Assembly (NCBI RefSeq): GCF_005930355.1
Contig: NZ_VDBO01000004.1
Coordinates: forward strand, 165,923-229,922
Source: Paenibacillus sinopodophylli
GTDB taxonomy: Bacteria > Bacillota > Bacilli > Paenibacillales > Paenibacillaceae
DNA length: 64,000 nt
Direction: 5' to 3'
Below are positions 34,358 to 43,880 of the stretch, one piece after another. Every line of letters begins with the position of its first letter. The stretch's first letter is position 1. A program made the position numbers and the translations under genes. Below the pieces are notes generated by a model that was not told where the DNA came from, did not search any database, and saw only the letters and a program-made list of their open reading frames with translations.

Positions 34358-37300
34358 TTATTTGGTGCTCTGTTTGAACTCCAGCGCCGCCAGCAAGAGC
34401 GTTACGATCTCTGCTCTTGTAGCGTTCGATTGCGGAGCAAAACGATTGCCTCCCATGCCTTCAACAAGACCTGCGGTTTGAGCTGCTGCAATATAAGGAT
34501 GCGCCCATACCGGAATACTGCTCACATCAGCAAATGTTGGCTTCGCATTGGCATCCACCTCTATGCCAAGAGCACGAACGAGTATGACTGTCATTTCCGT
34601 TCTAGTCAGTGAACTTGCCGGTCTAAGCGTATTATCCTCATACCCAGCAATCACTTTATCTTCAATAAGCTGTGCGAAGAACGAGCGTGCCCAAGCAGGA
34701 ACCTGGCCTGCATCAGCGAAATTCAACTGTCCTCCTGTTGCTTCAAGCTTAAATGCACGGCCTACCATTGTGACGAATTGTGCTCTAGTTGCTTCGTCGC
34801 TCGGGCGGAACGTACCGTCTCCGAACCCATTAACGAAACCGAGCGTTACAGCCTGCTCAATCGCTTTCGCTGCCCAGTGGCTGCCTACATCGCTAAATTC
34901 TACACCTTCGTTCCCACCCGGTGTCGGTGTTGGTGTTGGTGTCGGTGTCGGCGTTACTGGCGTTGATGTTGGCGGCTTCGGTGTTGGTGTTGGTGACGGT
35001 GTCGCTACGTTCACGTCAACAATACGTCCCTCGACTCCAGCTTCAATCACGCCAAGCTTGGTGATGTGTTCAAGGAATACCTCGTAATCAACGATGTTCA
35101 GCTCATGATGGCGCCCTGCATCCTTCGCCTGCTTCATGGAACGGTAGAAATCTCCGCCGTTTGCCATGAACGAGTTGGTAGCAACGAAATAATAAGCTGC
35201 CTCATCGATTGGACTGTAAGTACCGTCCGCGTTTTTAATTTCTACTTTCGTAATACGTTGACCAGCTTGCGTCAACTGGCCATCGGCATCCAGCACCTCC
35301 GGCTGCTTCTTGCTGTCATAGTAGTAGCGAATGCCTGACACTTGCGGGAAGCGACCTTGACCTGTTTCGATTCCGCTCACGCCATTCTCCAGCGCTGCAA
35401 TAATCTCTTGTCCTGTCATTCTAAGTGCCGTCAAGTTGTTGCCGAATGGCATAACCGTCAGCAGCTCGCCCATCGTAATATCGCCGTCTTGTTTGCCTTC
35501 CGCGCTCAGCTTAATCGAATCACGGATGCCTCCGCCATTCTGAATCGCTACAAAACCTTTCACATCATATTGCTGCAGCGCTGGCGTACTGGCCACGATA
35601 CTCTTCACTTTAGCAACCATACCATCTGCCATCAGATTGCCTAGATTTGTTTCTTTGGCGCGCACAGATGTGCGTGCACCGTCAAGCAGCACATTGGTTT
35701 TCCCAATTATTTGTTTCTTAATATCGGCAACGCCATCGCTGTAAGGCTTAAGCATCTCGACAGCTGTTGCGTCCTCCGCATAGCCGCTTACCGTCAACAG
35801 TTGGCCGTTCCATGCTGTCAACACACCTGTTTGATCAAATTCGAGATCCAAACGTCCCAAGAAATTACCATACTCCTCTGCCTGCACAACCAAGGTAGGC
35901 TCGCCATCTGCATGGTAGACAAGTGGGGCATTGACCTTCGTATGGCTATGTCCGCCGACAATAACGTCAATACCCGTTACCGCCTCAGCCAATACTTTAT
36001 CGAATTCGTTTCCTAGATGGGTCAATGCAACAATTTTATTGATGCCTTGTGCTTGAAGCATTTTGAGCGTTTCATCCGCCTTAGCGATATAATTCTCGAA
36101 TACGATGTTTTCTCCAGGAGATGCAAGGAACTTCGTATCCTCGGTCGTTAAGCCAAACACCCCGATTTTCTCGCCGTCTCTATCCAAAATAATAGCATCA
36201 TAAATTTTCCCATCAGCTGCTGGATCTCCAATGGCATTAGGAGCGACAAGGTCACTGAGTTCAGGCTCCTTGCTGAAATCGATGTTCGAGCTAACGAACG
36301 GGAACTGTGCCTTCTTCACGAAATCGGCAAGTACAGCAGGCCCTTTGTCGAATTCATGATTACCAAATACCATCGCGTCATAGCCGATATAGTTCATAAA
36401 TTCCAAATCCGCAAGACCATTATATTTGTTGAAGTACAACGTTCCAGAGAACACGTCACCCGCATCAAGTAGAATGGAATTGTCCACTTCTGCGCGTATG
36501 CCCTTGATTGCTGTTATTCTTTTGGCAACAGAATCTAGATGCGCATGCGTGTCATTAACATGCATAAGCGTCAGCTTGAATGCGTCATTGTTATTGCCTG
36601 GAAGCGGCTCCCCAAGCAAATCAAGGATCCGTCCTTCTGTTGAAGCGTTTATTGTACCTAGACCGGTAATGTGCTCCAAGAACACCTCGTAATCAACGAT
36701 GTTCAACTCATGCTGACGTCCAGCATCCTTCGCCTGCTTCATAGAACGGTAGAAATCTCCGCCGCCTGCCATAAAGGAATTCGTCGCTACGAAATAAGTA
36801 CCATCAAGCTCGATCGGGCTGTAAGTACCATCTGCATTCTTAATTTCCACTTTCAGAACGCGGTGTCCCGTTTGTGTCAACTGACCATTCGCATCCAGCA
36901 CCTCTGGCTGCTTCTTCGAATCATAGTAGAAGCGCATGCCTGACACTTGCGGGAATCGGCCTTGACCCGTTTCGATTCCACTCACGCCGTTCTCCAGCGC
37001 TGCAACAATCTCTTGTCCTGTCATTCTAAGCGCCGTCAAGTTGTTGCCGAATGGCATAACGGTCAGCAGCTCGCCCATCGTAATATCGCCATCTTGTTTG
37101 CCGGCCGCACTAAACTTAATCGAATCACGGATGCCTCCGCCATTCTGAATCGCTACAAAACCTTTCACATCATATTGCTGCAATGCTGGTGTGCTGGCCA
37201 CGATACTTTTTACTTTCGCAACCATACCGTCTGCCATAAGATTGCCTAAATTTGTTTCCTTAGCGCGTACAGTTGCACGTGCACCGTCAAGCAGTACACT

Positions 37301-40300
37301 CGTTTTGCCGACAACTTCTTTTTGAATTTCGGCAACACCTGCTTGATAAGGCACAAGCATCTCTGCTGCTTCAAGATCAGAAGCAAAGGTAGTGATGTCC
37401 AGCAGCTTGCCGTTCCAGTGGGTAAGCACGCCTGCATCATTAAATTTCAGATCGAGTCTGCCCAAATATTTGTTGTAATCCTCTGCTTGAACGACCAGTG
37501 TTGGCTCCGTATCTGCATGGAATACTTTAGGAGTATCAACCTTCGTGTGACTGTGACCGCCAACGATAACGTCGATACCCAATACTTGCTCAGCTAGAAT
37601 CAGATCAAAGTCATGACCTAGATGCGTTAGTGCCACGATCTTATTAATGCCTCTGTCTTGCAGCATTTTGACCGTGTCCTTCGCTTTGGCGATATAATCC
37701 TCGAAAATGATATTTTCGCCTGGCGATGCAAGAAACTTCGTATCCTCAGTCGTTAAACCGAATACGCCGATTTCCTCTCCGCCTTCTTCCAGAATAATAG
37801 CGTCGTAAATTTTACCACTCTCAGCCGGCTGTCCTACAGCTTGATTCGCTACGAAGCCGCTAAGCTCAGGCTCTTTGCTGAAATCGATGTTTGAACTAAC
37901 GAATGGGAATTCAGCGTTTTCTACAAAGTCAGCCAGTACCGAAGGACCATTATCGAATTCATGGTTTCCGAATACCATTGCGTCATAACCCAGCTTATTC
38001 ATAAAGGCCAAATCGGCCTGCCCCAAATACTTATTAAAGAACAGCGTACCCGAGAAGACGTCACCCGCATCAAGCAGGATCGAGTTGGCTGAAGTGCTGC
38101 GTACCTGTTTTACCGCCGTGAAACGTTTGGCAACATTAGCAAGATTGGCATGTGAATCATTGACATGCATAATCGTTAATGCCAGACCCGGTGTGAAATC
38201 CAGCTGTGCGAGCAGCGGATCATGATCGCTTACCCTTCCATGCTCGGCTGCAAAATCAGCGTTCACATGTACAACATCGATAACCGCATTAAGTCCTGTT
38301 TCTTGATCAACGAGAATGTGATCAAGTGTTTGTGAGTTTCCGTCGTAGATATACGAATACCGTTCTGAGACGTCCAGCTTATCAACCAAATTGGTTAGCT
38401 CCGAGCCTTTCAGCTTGTTTAACGTACCCGAGAATTGGAAATCATTAAAATCACCAAGGACAACTACACTTGCATCAACATCCTTCGCTTTCAGCTCTTT
38501 AACAAAGCTGTTTACGGTCTCAGCTTGCTTAGCGCGTTGAACCTCACTGCTGCGAACTACAGGTTGAATGCTGCCCCAAGGCTTGCCATCTCCACCTTTG
38601 GAATTCATATGGTTCGCAATCGCGACAACACGCTGTCCGTTAAACATAAACTCTGCAACAAGCGGTTTACGTGATGCATTAAAGGTTGAAGCGTCTGTGG
38701 AATCAATCCGTCCTGGGTTTTGCGTCAAACTGCCATCATTGTTTACAGCTACAGCTGACGTGAAATCCCCTTTTGTACCTGGAGCAAGTGAAACGCGATC
38801 AGCTTTGTACAAGAAGCCTACGCGGATATTGCCTCCTGGAGCGCCGCCGTCCTTGTTATTCTCAGGAGCGATATCCGTATAGGAGTAAGTAGCCCCGCCT
38901 TTTTCTTTTATCGCATCAATCAGTACTTTGAAGCTTAGGGAAGCGTCGGTTGTGCCAGTATCACTTGCACCGTCATTATCCTGAACCTCCATCAAACCAA
39001 TAATATCCGGCTGCTTCATGTTCGTTACGATGATCGAAGCAATTTTCCCTGCTTTTACCGTATCCGAAGCGCTGAAATTCTCTACGTTAAACGTAGCAAT
39101 CGTCAGTTTCTCGGGATCTGTTTCAATCGTTGTGACTTGCTGTGTGTTCGAGCTGCGTGTGATTGCCGGCAATGCCTCTGTAGGGAGCAGTTTGTATAGA
39201 TCACCTGCGTATTGAATAACCCCCACAATGCTGCCGCTGAACACATCGCCTGTCTTGATCTCGCCACCAGCTGGCTTAGAGCCGCTAATGAACAGCTTCT
39301 GCGGATTAAGACTGCTGTCCGTGCTGTCTAACCCGTTGCCTTGCAGCACAAGGCCTCCGGCAGCCGTTCTCACAGGATTGTTAGCGAAATCTCCGTTATC
39401 AATGGCCACTGGAGTTACCGCATTCGCATAAGGACCCGTAATCACTGGGTTCTTCACCTCAACAAGCATACCCTCCAGACTTTCGAAGAAATCAATCGCA
39501 TCAACCTTAGGGTTGAATACGCCGAAGCTATCTGTATCAATCATGCTTGGAATGATGCGCTCTTTACTTTTATCCGCATTTCTTCCTAACAAAGTAGCTG
39601 TTGGAAGCACGTTTCCGCTGGATACCTTGTCAATGGTTGACGCATTGATTTGGGTAACCGTGAGCGATGGACTGCTGCCATACTCCTCTACCGTTCCAGA
39701 TACGGAAACCGCGTCCTTAACCGTTAAGCCATGTCCAGGCTTGTATACTTGAATGGCTTCGGACGTATTTGGATTGTTATCCCACTCCGCGTCCGGTGCC
39801 TGCATGTAGAACGAATTCGTGCTTACGGAAGTGATGATGCCTGTAACATTAGAAACTTTCACATTCGCATAAAGCGATTGGTGCGCTTCACCTTGAATCG
39901 TATGAATAGCTATACCGTTTGTATTCGCAAGCACATTATACGTGAACACTGCAACAGCACTTGTTTCACCGCTTGCCGTTACGACCGCCTTGATCACTGT
40001 ATCCTCATTCACAATGATCGATCCAGTATACACCGTGCCGCTCGAAGCAGTCGGGGAAGTTCCATCTATCGTGTATCGAATCACGCCGCCAGCAGCCAAT
40101 GTGCTAAGCTCAACAGCTGCGCCTTGATTGATACCGCCTGAAGGGATGCTGGCTTGTACAGCCAGCCGCTTCTCAACAATATCAAGCGGAGATCGCGGTA
40201 GAACCTCAAGCCCAACGCTGGAGTGATAGGTCATTACGCCGAATACCAGCTCAAAGCTTTTACCAGCAACGAATGCAGCATCCGCGGAATAGATGATGAT

Positions 40301-41647
40301 TTTACCGCCGCTAACCGTATCTGTTGCTGTAACGACACCGCCTGCCGCGCTTTCAACGGTAATGTTCTCGAGCTGTACCAGCCGTCCCTCGAACTGGTTC
40401 CGGTTTTCCACCGTCTTGCCAAAGCTTGTAGAATCTACGACTACAGGTGCAGGTATTGTGCTCGATCCCGTAATTTCTACATCCTCAGCGGCAGCCTCTA
40501 GTTGAAGCAGACCCGAGAATTCTGTCAGCTTGCCGAATGCCTCAAGCACATCGCCCGGACGCGCCGGCACGGTACTCGGAACACGAACGATAATTCCATT
40601 CAGCGTATCCTGAACGAAAAGATTCACGAATGCGCCCGATTCAGCCCGATGCGTAACGATACCGCTTAGCGTAGCGTTCGTGCCTACCGCTGCTGCGCGA
40701 GCATCAGCAATAGTACCAAGGCTCGATATGCTGTATGTAAATTCGCGCAGCGGACTGTTTGTCAGCCCCTCTTTTTGGGCAAAAGTATGAACCGTAGTCG
40801 GCCCCTGTATTTCAATGACAGTCGAACCTGGCTGGTACCAAGTGAAATCCTCTGGATCAACCTGTGTATCGCCAGAGCCATATACACTGTAGTACACGCT
40901 TGCGCCTACTGTAGCGGTTGTTAATTGAATAACAGTACCCGCTTTAACCGCTCCAGCGCTCACGTCAGCTGTAACTGCCTCAGTCTCAGCTGCAGCAACG
41001 CCATAAGAGGAATTACGCGGGTCTGGTGCTGCAACGACAAAATCTGTACTGTTGTTATCCGTATCGAGTCCTCTGTCTCCTTGATTAAGAGATTTGCGAA
41101 TCGCCGCTCTCGTCGAGCTTAACGCTCCGGCTGGTGCTGCCTCGATGGTCTCGGCACCGCTCGCCGTTCCATAGCCGACTGTATCTACAACCGCGGAGGA
41201 ATTGTTATACAACCTAACTTTTCCGTTCGAGCCCCCCATGTCGATAGCTGTTGAGCTAAGGTCCGGCGAAATCAAATCCGTTGTCCCCGCTGTTCCTGCT
41301 TTAAGCTGAATTAAGTAATATTGGCCAGCGCCGATCTTTCCGGATAGTTCAAGTGTATTTGAAGCATCTCTTGCCGGGTAAGCCGCTGCTCCTGTTGCTG
41401 CATACGCGATATACCATCCTGTAAGCGTTATGTCAGATGATGTCGGATTGTATAATTCCACAAAATCATTTTTATAGACCGAGCCGCTGTTGCCTCCTCC
41501 GCCGAACACTTGAGAGATAACGACATTGCCATTGTCAGGTGCAGCTTGTGCTGTACCTCCTAACCCACTTAATGTGCTCCCTGCAACTAGAACAGCTGCC
41601 AGCAGCATGCACGCTTTTCTTTGTATTCGTTTCACTAGCTTGTGCAT
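34358..41647 (-). CDS. Giant SLH-anchored extracellular nuclease with two 5'-nucleotidase modules
   Basis: 2429 residues. Order: signal peptide (ends AQA, residue about 36); lamin-tail domain (about 41-170); chitobiase-like and OB-fold segments (about 230-840, including YTIDGTSPT); endonuclease/exonuclease/phosphatase domain (about 845-1149; LTIATFNVENF, VVLGDFNDF, SDHDPL); 5'-nucleotidase module 1 (about 1153-1670) and 2 (about 1689-2200), both with MHVND-H, LDAGD, GNHEFD, THLG, GGHSHT and NGGGIRDSI; TPTP linker (about 2211-2243); three SLH domains to the end. It would cut DNA or RNA and strip phosphate outside the cell. Start chosen at the ATG 8 bases after GAGAGGAG. Confidence 0.93.
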   Translation of the reverse strand: MHKLVKRIQRKACMLLAAVLVAGSTLSGLGGTAQAAPDNGNVVISQVFGGGGNSGSVYKNDFVELYNPTSSDITLTGWYIAYAATGAAAYPARDASNTLELSGKIGAGQYYLIQLKAGTAGTTDLISPDLSSTAIDMGGSNGKVRLYNNSSAVVDTVGYGTASGAETIEAAPAGALSSTRAAIRKSLNQGDRGLDTDNNSTDFVVAAPDPRNSSYGVAAAETEAVTADVSAGAVKAGTVIQLTTATVGASVYYSVYGSGDTQVDPEDFTWYQPGSTVIEIQGPTTVHTFAQKEGLTNSPLREFTYSISSLGTIADARAAAVGTNATLSGIVTHRAESGAFVNLFVQDTLNGIIVRVPSTVPARPGDVLEAFGKLTEFSGLLQLEAAAEDVEITGSSTIPAPVVVDSTSFGKTVENRNQFEGRLVQLENITVESAAGGVVTATDTVSGGKIIIYSADAAFVAGKSFELVFGVMTYHSSVGLEVLPRSPLDIVEKRLAVQASIPSGGINQGAAVELSTLAAGGVIRYTIDGTSPTASSGTVYTGSIIVNEDTVIKAVVTASGETSAVAVFTYNVLANTNGIAIHTIQGEAHQSLYANVKVSNVTGIITSVSTNSFYMQAPDAEWDNNPNTSEAIQVYKPGHGLTVKDAVSVSGTVEEYGSSPSLTVTQINASTIDKVSSGNVLPTATLLGRNADKSKERIIPSMIDTDSFGVFNPKVDAIDFFESLEGMLVEVKNPVITGPYANAVTPVAIDNGDFANNPVRTAAGGLVLQGNGLDSTDSSLNPQKLFISGSKPAGGEIKTGDVFSGSIVGVIQYAGDLYKLLPTEALPAITRSSNTQQVTTIETDPEKLTIATFNVENFSASDTVKAGKIASIIVTNMKQPDIIGLMEVQDNDGASDTGTTDASLSFKVLIDAIKEKGGATYSYTDIAPENNKDGGAPGGNIRVGFLYKADRVSLAPGTKGDFTSAVAVNNDGSLTQNPGRIDSTDASTFNASRKPLVAEFMFNGQRVVAIANHMNSKGGDGKPWGSIQPVVRSSEVQRAKQAETVNSFVKELKAKDVDASVVVLGDFNDFQFSGTLNKLKGSELTNLVDKLDVSERYSYIYDGNSQTLDHILVDQETGLNAVIDVVHVNADFAAEHGRVSDHDPLLAQLDFTPGLALTIMHVNDSHANLANVAKRFTAVKQVRSTSANSILLDAGDVFSGTLFFNKYLGQADLAFMNKLGYDAMVFGNHEFDNGPSVLADFVENAEFPFVSSNIDFSKEPELSGFVANQAVGQPAESGKIYDAIILEEGGEEIGVFGLTTEDTKFLASPGENIIFEDYIAKAKDTVKMLQDRGINKIVALTHLGHDFDLILAEQVLGIDVIVGGHSHTKVDTPKVFHADTEPTLVVQAEDYNKYLGRLDLKFNDAGVLTHWNGKLLDITTFASDLEAAEMLVPYQAGVAEIQKEVVGKTSVLLDGARATVRAKETNLGNLMADGMVAKVKSIVASTPALQQYDVKGFVAIQNGGGIRDSIKFSAAGKQDGDITMGELLTVMPFGNNLTALRMTGQEIVAALENGVSGIETGQGRFPQVSGMRFYYDSKKQPEVLDANGQLTQTGHRVLKVEIKNADGTYSPIELDGTYFVATNSFMAGGGDFYRSMKQAKDAGRQHELNIVDYEVFLEHITGLGTINASTEGRILDLLGEPLPGNNNDAFKLTLMHVNDTHAHLDSVAKRITAIKGIRAEVDNSILLDAGDVFSGTLYFNKYNGLADLEFMNYIGYDAMVFGNHEFDKGPAVLADFVKKAQFPFVSSNIDFSKEPELSDLVAPNAIGDPAADGKIYDAIILDRDGEKIGVFGLTTEDTKFLASPGENIVFENYIAKADETLKMLQAQGINKIVALTHLGNEFDKVLAEAVTGIDVIVGGHSHTKVNAPLVYHADGEPTLVVQAEEYGNFLGRLDLEFDQTGVLTAWNGQLLTVSGYAEDATAVEMLKPYSDGVADIKKQIIGKTNVLLDGARTSVRAKETNLGNLMADGMVAKVKSIVASTPALQQYDVKGFVAIQNGGGIRDSIKLSAEGKQDGDITMGELLTVMPFGNNLTALRMTGQEIIAALENGVSGIETGQGRFPQVSGIRYYYDSKKQPEVLDADGQLTQAGQRITKVEIKNADGTYSPIDEAAYYFVATNSFMANGGDFYRSMKQAKDAGRHHELNIVDYEVFLEHITKLGVIEAGVEGRIVDVNVATPSPTPTPKPPTSTPVTPTPTPTPTPTPGGNEGVEFSDVGSHWAAKAIEQAVTLGFVNGFGDGTFRPSDEATRAQFVTMVGRAFKLEATGGQLNFADAGQVPAWARSFFAQLIEDKVIAGYEDNTLRPASSLTRTEMTVILVRALGIEVDANAKPTFADVSSIPVWAHPYIAAAQTAGLVEGMGGNRFAPQSNATRAEIVTLLLAALEFKQSTK
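34917..35014. repeat. TPTP-type low-complexity linker
   Basis: Tandem GGTGTC/GGTGTT hexamers (plus strand) coding Thr-Pro repeats on the minus strand, linking the enzyme modules to the SLH anchor. Confidence 0.85.
35054..36590 (-). repeat. Tandem duplication, copy 2 (5'-nucleotidase module)
   Basis: Aligned base by base with 36659-38195 at a period of 1605 bases (for example 35411 and 37016 begin the same string). Parts are almost identical in DNA, e.g. about three differences in 90 bases around 35411-35500. Confidence 0.85.
36659..38195 (-). repeat. Tandem duplication, copy 1 (5'-nucleotidase module)
   Basis: Upstream copy of the 1605-base period duplication within the giant gene. Boundaries are approximate. 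All metal-binding motifs are kept in both copies. Confidence 0.85.
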
Positions 41648-41713
41648 TTTTTGTTTCTCCTCTCCCATTCAGAATCCACCCATACGCATAACATTTCCTA
41701 CATTAGCTTAATT

Positions 41714-41778
41714 AAAGTATGTCATCGCAACATAAACATGAAATTAAGTTCTAGTAAACATGAACATTTGTTCATGAA
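41714..41778 (-). promoter_or_regulatory. Candidate PhoP box and second promoter of the giant nuclease gene
   Basis: Minus strand TTCATGTTTA occurs twice, 22 bases (two helical turns) apart (41733-41742 and 41755-41764); a third TTCATG is at 41773-41778. TACTTT (41714-41719) is a possible -10 placed as in PhoP-activated promoters. Part also forms the dyad CATGAACATTTGTTCATG (41759-41776). Phosphate control suits a phosphate-scavenging enzyme; the assignment is inferred. Confidence 0.45.
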
Positions 41779-41785
41779 CGGCAAT

Positions 41786-41924
41786 AAAAATCCCCTTTCT
41801 TCAAAACATGCATGACATCCGTGAGCAGACTGCTTGCAATGCTGAAGATAGGGGATTATCGCTTTGGGCCCAAAGCTGCTGGAGCCGCATCATGTAAATG
41901 TAATGTAAACTAACACGAAACTTA
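41786..41924 (-). ncRNA. Candidate small RNA or attenuated leader upstream of the nuclease gene
   Basis: A consensus promoter at 41931-41959 should start a transcript near 41924. It folds into hairpin GCTTTGGGCCCAAAGC (41861-41876), then a large stem with arms AATCCCCTATCTTCA and TGAAGAAAGGGGATT (41843-41857 and 41789-41803), one mismatch, a 39-base loop that contains a smaller AGC/GCT hairpin, and a T5 tail. Length about 135 bases. The giant gene begins 140 bases later, so readthrough would express it. No known riboswitch class is recognised. Confidence 0.55.
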
Positions 41925-41930
41925 TTTCCG

Positions 41931-41959
41931 AGTATACAGGGGATCGATTTTCCTGTCAA
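41931..41959 (-). promoter_or_regulatory. Consensus sigma-A promoter of the leader RNA
   Basis: Minus strand TTGACA (41954-41959), a 17-base spacer and TATACT (41931-41936). Confidence 0.8.
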
Positions 41960-42009
41960 TTGGTAGAAAGATTCGAATTGAAATGCTAGTTTCTGGGACG
42001 AAGGCTACA

Positions 42010-42058
42010 AAAAAGTGCCGCATACAGGACTATTTACGTCATGTACATGGCACTTTTT
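42010..42058. terminator. Terminator of the second ABC exporter operon
   Basis: Stem AAAAAGTGCC/GGCACTTTTT around a 28-base loop; a T6 run on the minus strand and T5 on the plus strand. Confidence 0.85.
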
Positions 42059-42095
42059 ACTTATTTACGATAAAGAAATCTACTATTTCTCGTCA

Positions 42096-43868
42096 TCAAA
42101 TCTCGTTCGTCGCAGTTGCTGTTCCTGTCGAAGCTTGATCACCCTTCTGCAACTGATACATTTTGAAGTAACGACCTTCCAACGCCATCAGCGCTTCATG
42201 ATTGCCTCGCTCCACAATTTCCCCGCGATGCAGCACAAGAATTTGATCCGCTTCGCGAATAGTTGAGAGCCGGTGCGCGATGACGAGAGTCGTCCTGCCT
42301 TCGCTCACGACACGCAGCGCTTGCTGGATCAAGCCTTCCGTCTCACTGTCGATACTCGCGGTCGCCTCATCGAGTATGAGTATCGATGGGTCAAAAGCCA
42401 GCGCCCGCGCGAACGAAATGAGCTGCCGCTGTCCGGAGGACAACGTGCTTCCCCGCTCCACCACTTGCTCATCATAGCCATTGGGAAGCTGCTCAACAAA
42501 CGGGGCAGCGCCAACATCATGAAGCACACTTTTGACCTTCTCCAGTGAAATGCTCTTATTATATAGACTGACATTAAATTTAATGTCCCCCGCGAATAGA
42601 TACGGGTCCTGCAGCACAATGCCCATATGCTTGCGCAGCTCCTGCTTCGAATAACCTGATATACTGCGCCCATCAATGGAAATAACGCCTTGATTCGGCT
42701 CATAGAAGCCAAGCAGCAGGTTCATAATCGAGCTTTTGCCTGAGCCGGTATGGCCTACCAATGCAACCGTCTCTCCCTTGCGCGCTTCGAACGAAATATG
42801 CCTCAGCACATTTTCGCCCTCTTTGTAGGCGAAGGTCACGTTATCGAATTTGACGACGCCATCAGGTCTATCAACCTGCTGAACTTCTTCGACCTCTGTG
42901 CCCTCCATATCTAGAATCGCGAATACTTTCTCCGCTGATACGAAAGCCCGCTGAGCATTCATCAATTGGTCGAAGATACCGATAATCGGTTGAAATATAC
43001 GCCCTAAATAATCAATAAAAGCATAAAACACGCCGTACATAATAGCTGTTTCGAGTGATTGACCGCCAAAATACCAAATCACCATCGCTGTAACGAGTGC
43101 ACCGATCGTGCCTACAATGTTTCTTGAGGACAACGCAAAGACGCGGAACTGCTTCAATTGATTCGTATACCGATCCTCATTCAGAACCTCGAATTCCTCC
43201 AGCGTCACCTTCTCGCGACGAAAAACTTGAATTATCGGCATAACGACGATGGACTCATTGATCATGGCATTCATATCACTAAGCCTAGCGCGCATTATTG
43301 TGATATACCTTTTGGAATATTTCAGATGCACGACCATAATGATGGCGAATATCGGCGGAAGCAGCAAGCAGAACAATGCTAAGCGTACATCCAATATAAA
43401 CAGCGCCGTGTATATACCTAACAGCTGCACAAAACTTACGACGAAGGTAGCCATGAAGCTCATGAATAAGTCACGCACTGCCTCCGTATCATTGGCGATT
43501 CTTGAGACGATTTGGCCGATTGGCGTATTGTCGAAATACCGCAGCGGAATCCGCTGAATATGCCGCATTAGATCCATCCGCATGTTCTGGATGATGCGCA
43601 GGGCAGTCGATTGCAAAATATAAGACTGCGAGAAATTGCCGACGCTCGCCAAGAGCAAGAGCCCCATATAAAGGACAAGCAGCAATAGTACCGGTATCAG
43701 TTCTCCTCCTCCGGCAGCCAAATGCTTATCAATGATCGTTTTTATAATGAAAGGACCGCCAAGCTCAGCTCCTACCGCACAGCAGAGAATAAGCAGGGCG
43801 CCGATAATTCTAAATTTATAGACGAGAGCATATGCGAATAGTCTTCTCGCCGTCGATTGCTTTGGCAT
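42096..43868 (-). CDS. ABC exporter half-transporter, catalytic-site subunit (BmrD/YheH-like)
   Basis: 590 residues. Six-helix export domain to about 330, then ATPase: Walker A GHTGSGKSS near 378, signature LSSGQRQL near 480 (second Gly changed to Ser), Walker B ILILDEATASID near 500 with catalytic Glu, and switch His in IAHRLST. The second gene of its operon, 12 bases after the partner. Shorter than B. subtilis BmrD, with no long insert, so naming is by pairing type only. Probable drug exporter. Confidence 0.92.
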   Translation of the reverse strand: MPKQSTARRLFAYALVYKFRIIGALLILCCAVGAELGGPFIIKTIIDKHLAAGGGELIPVLLLLVLYMGLLLLASVGNFSQSYILQSTALRIIQNMRMDLMRHIQRIPLRYFDNTPIGQIVSRIANDTEAVRDLFMSFMATFVVSFVQLLGIYTALFILDVRLALFCLLLPPIFAIIMVVHLKYSKRYITIMRARLSDMNAMINESIVVMPIIQVFRREKVTLEEFEVLNEDRYTNQLKQFRVFALSSRNIVGTIGALVTAMVIWYFGGQSLETAIMYGVFYAFIDYLGRIFQPIIGIFDQLMNAQRAFVSAEKVFAILDMEGTEVEEVQQVDRPDGVVKFDNVTFAYKEGENVLRHISFEARKGETVALVGHTGSGKSSIMNLLLGFYEPNQGVISIDGRSISGYSKQELRKHMGIVLQDPYLFAGDIKFNVSLYNKSISLEKVKSVLHDVGAAPFVEQLPNGYDEQVVERGSTLSSGQRQLISFARALAFDPSILILDEATASIDSETEGLIQQALRVVSEGRTTLVIAHRLSTIREADQILVLHRGEIVERGNHEALMALEGRYFKMYQLQKGDQASTGTATATNEI

Positions 43869-43880
43869 GCTAGAGCCTCC

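Noticed and set aside
34917..35014. Tandem GGTGTC/GGTGTT hexamers considered as a CRISPR-like or VNTR array
   Set aside because: In frame Thr-Pro linker of the giant protein; no spacers.
41801..41893. 30-codon frame (ATGATG start) inside the leader RNA
   Set aside because: No ribosome site and it ends within the terminator stem; considered as a leader peptide but unsupported.
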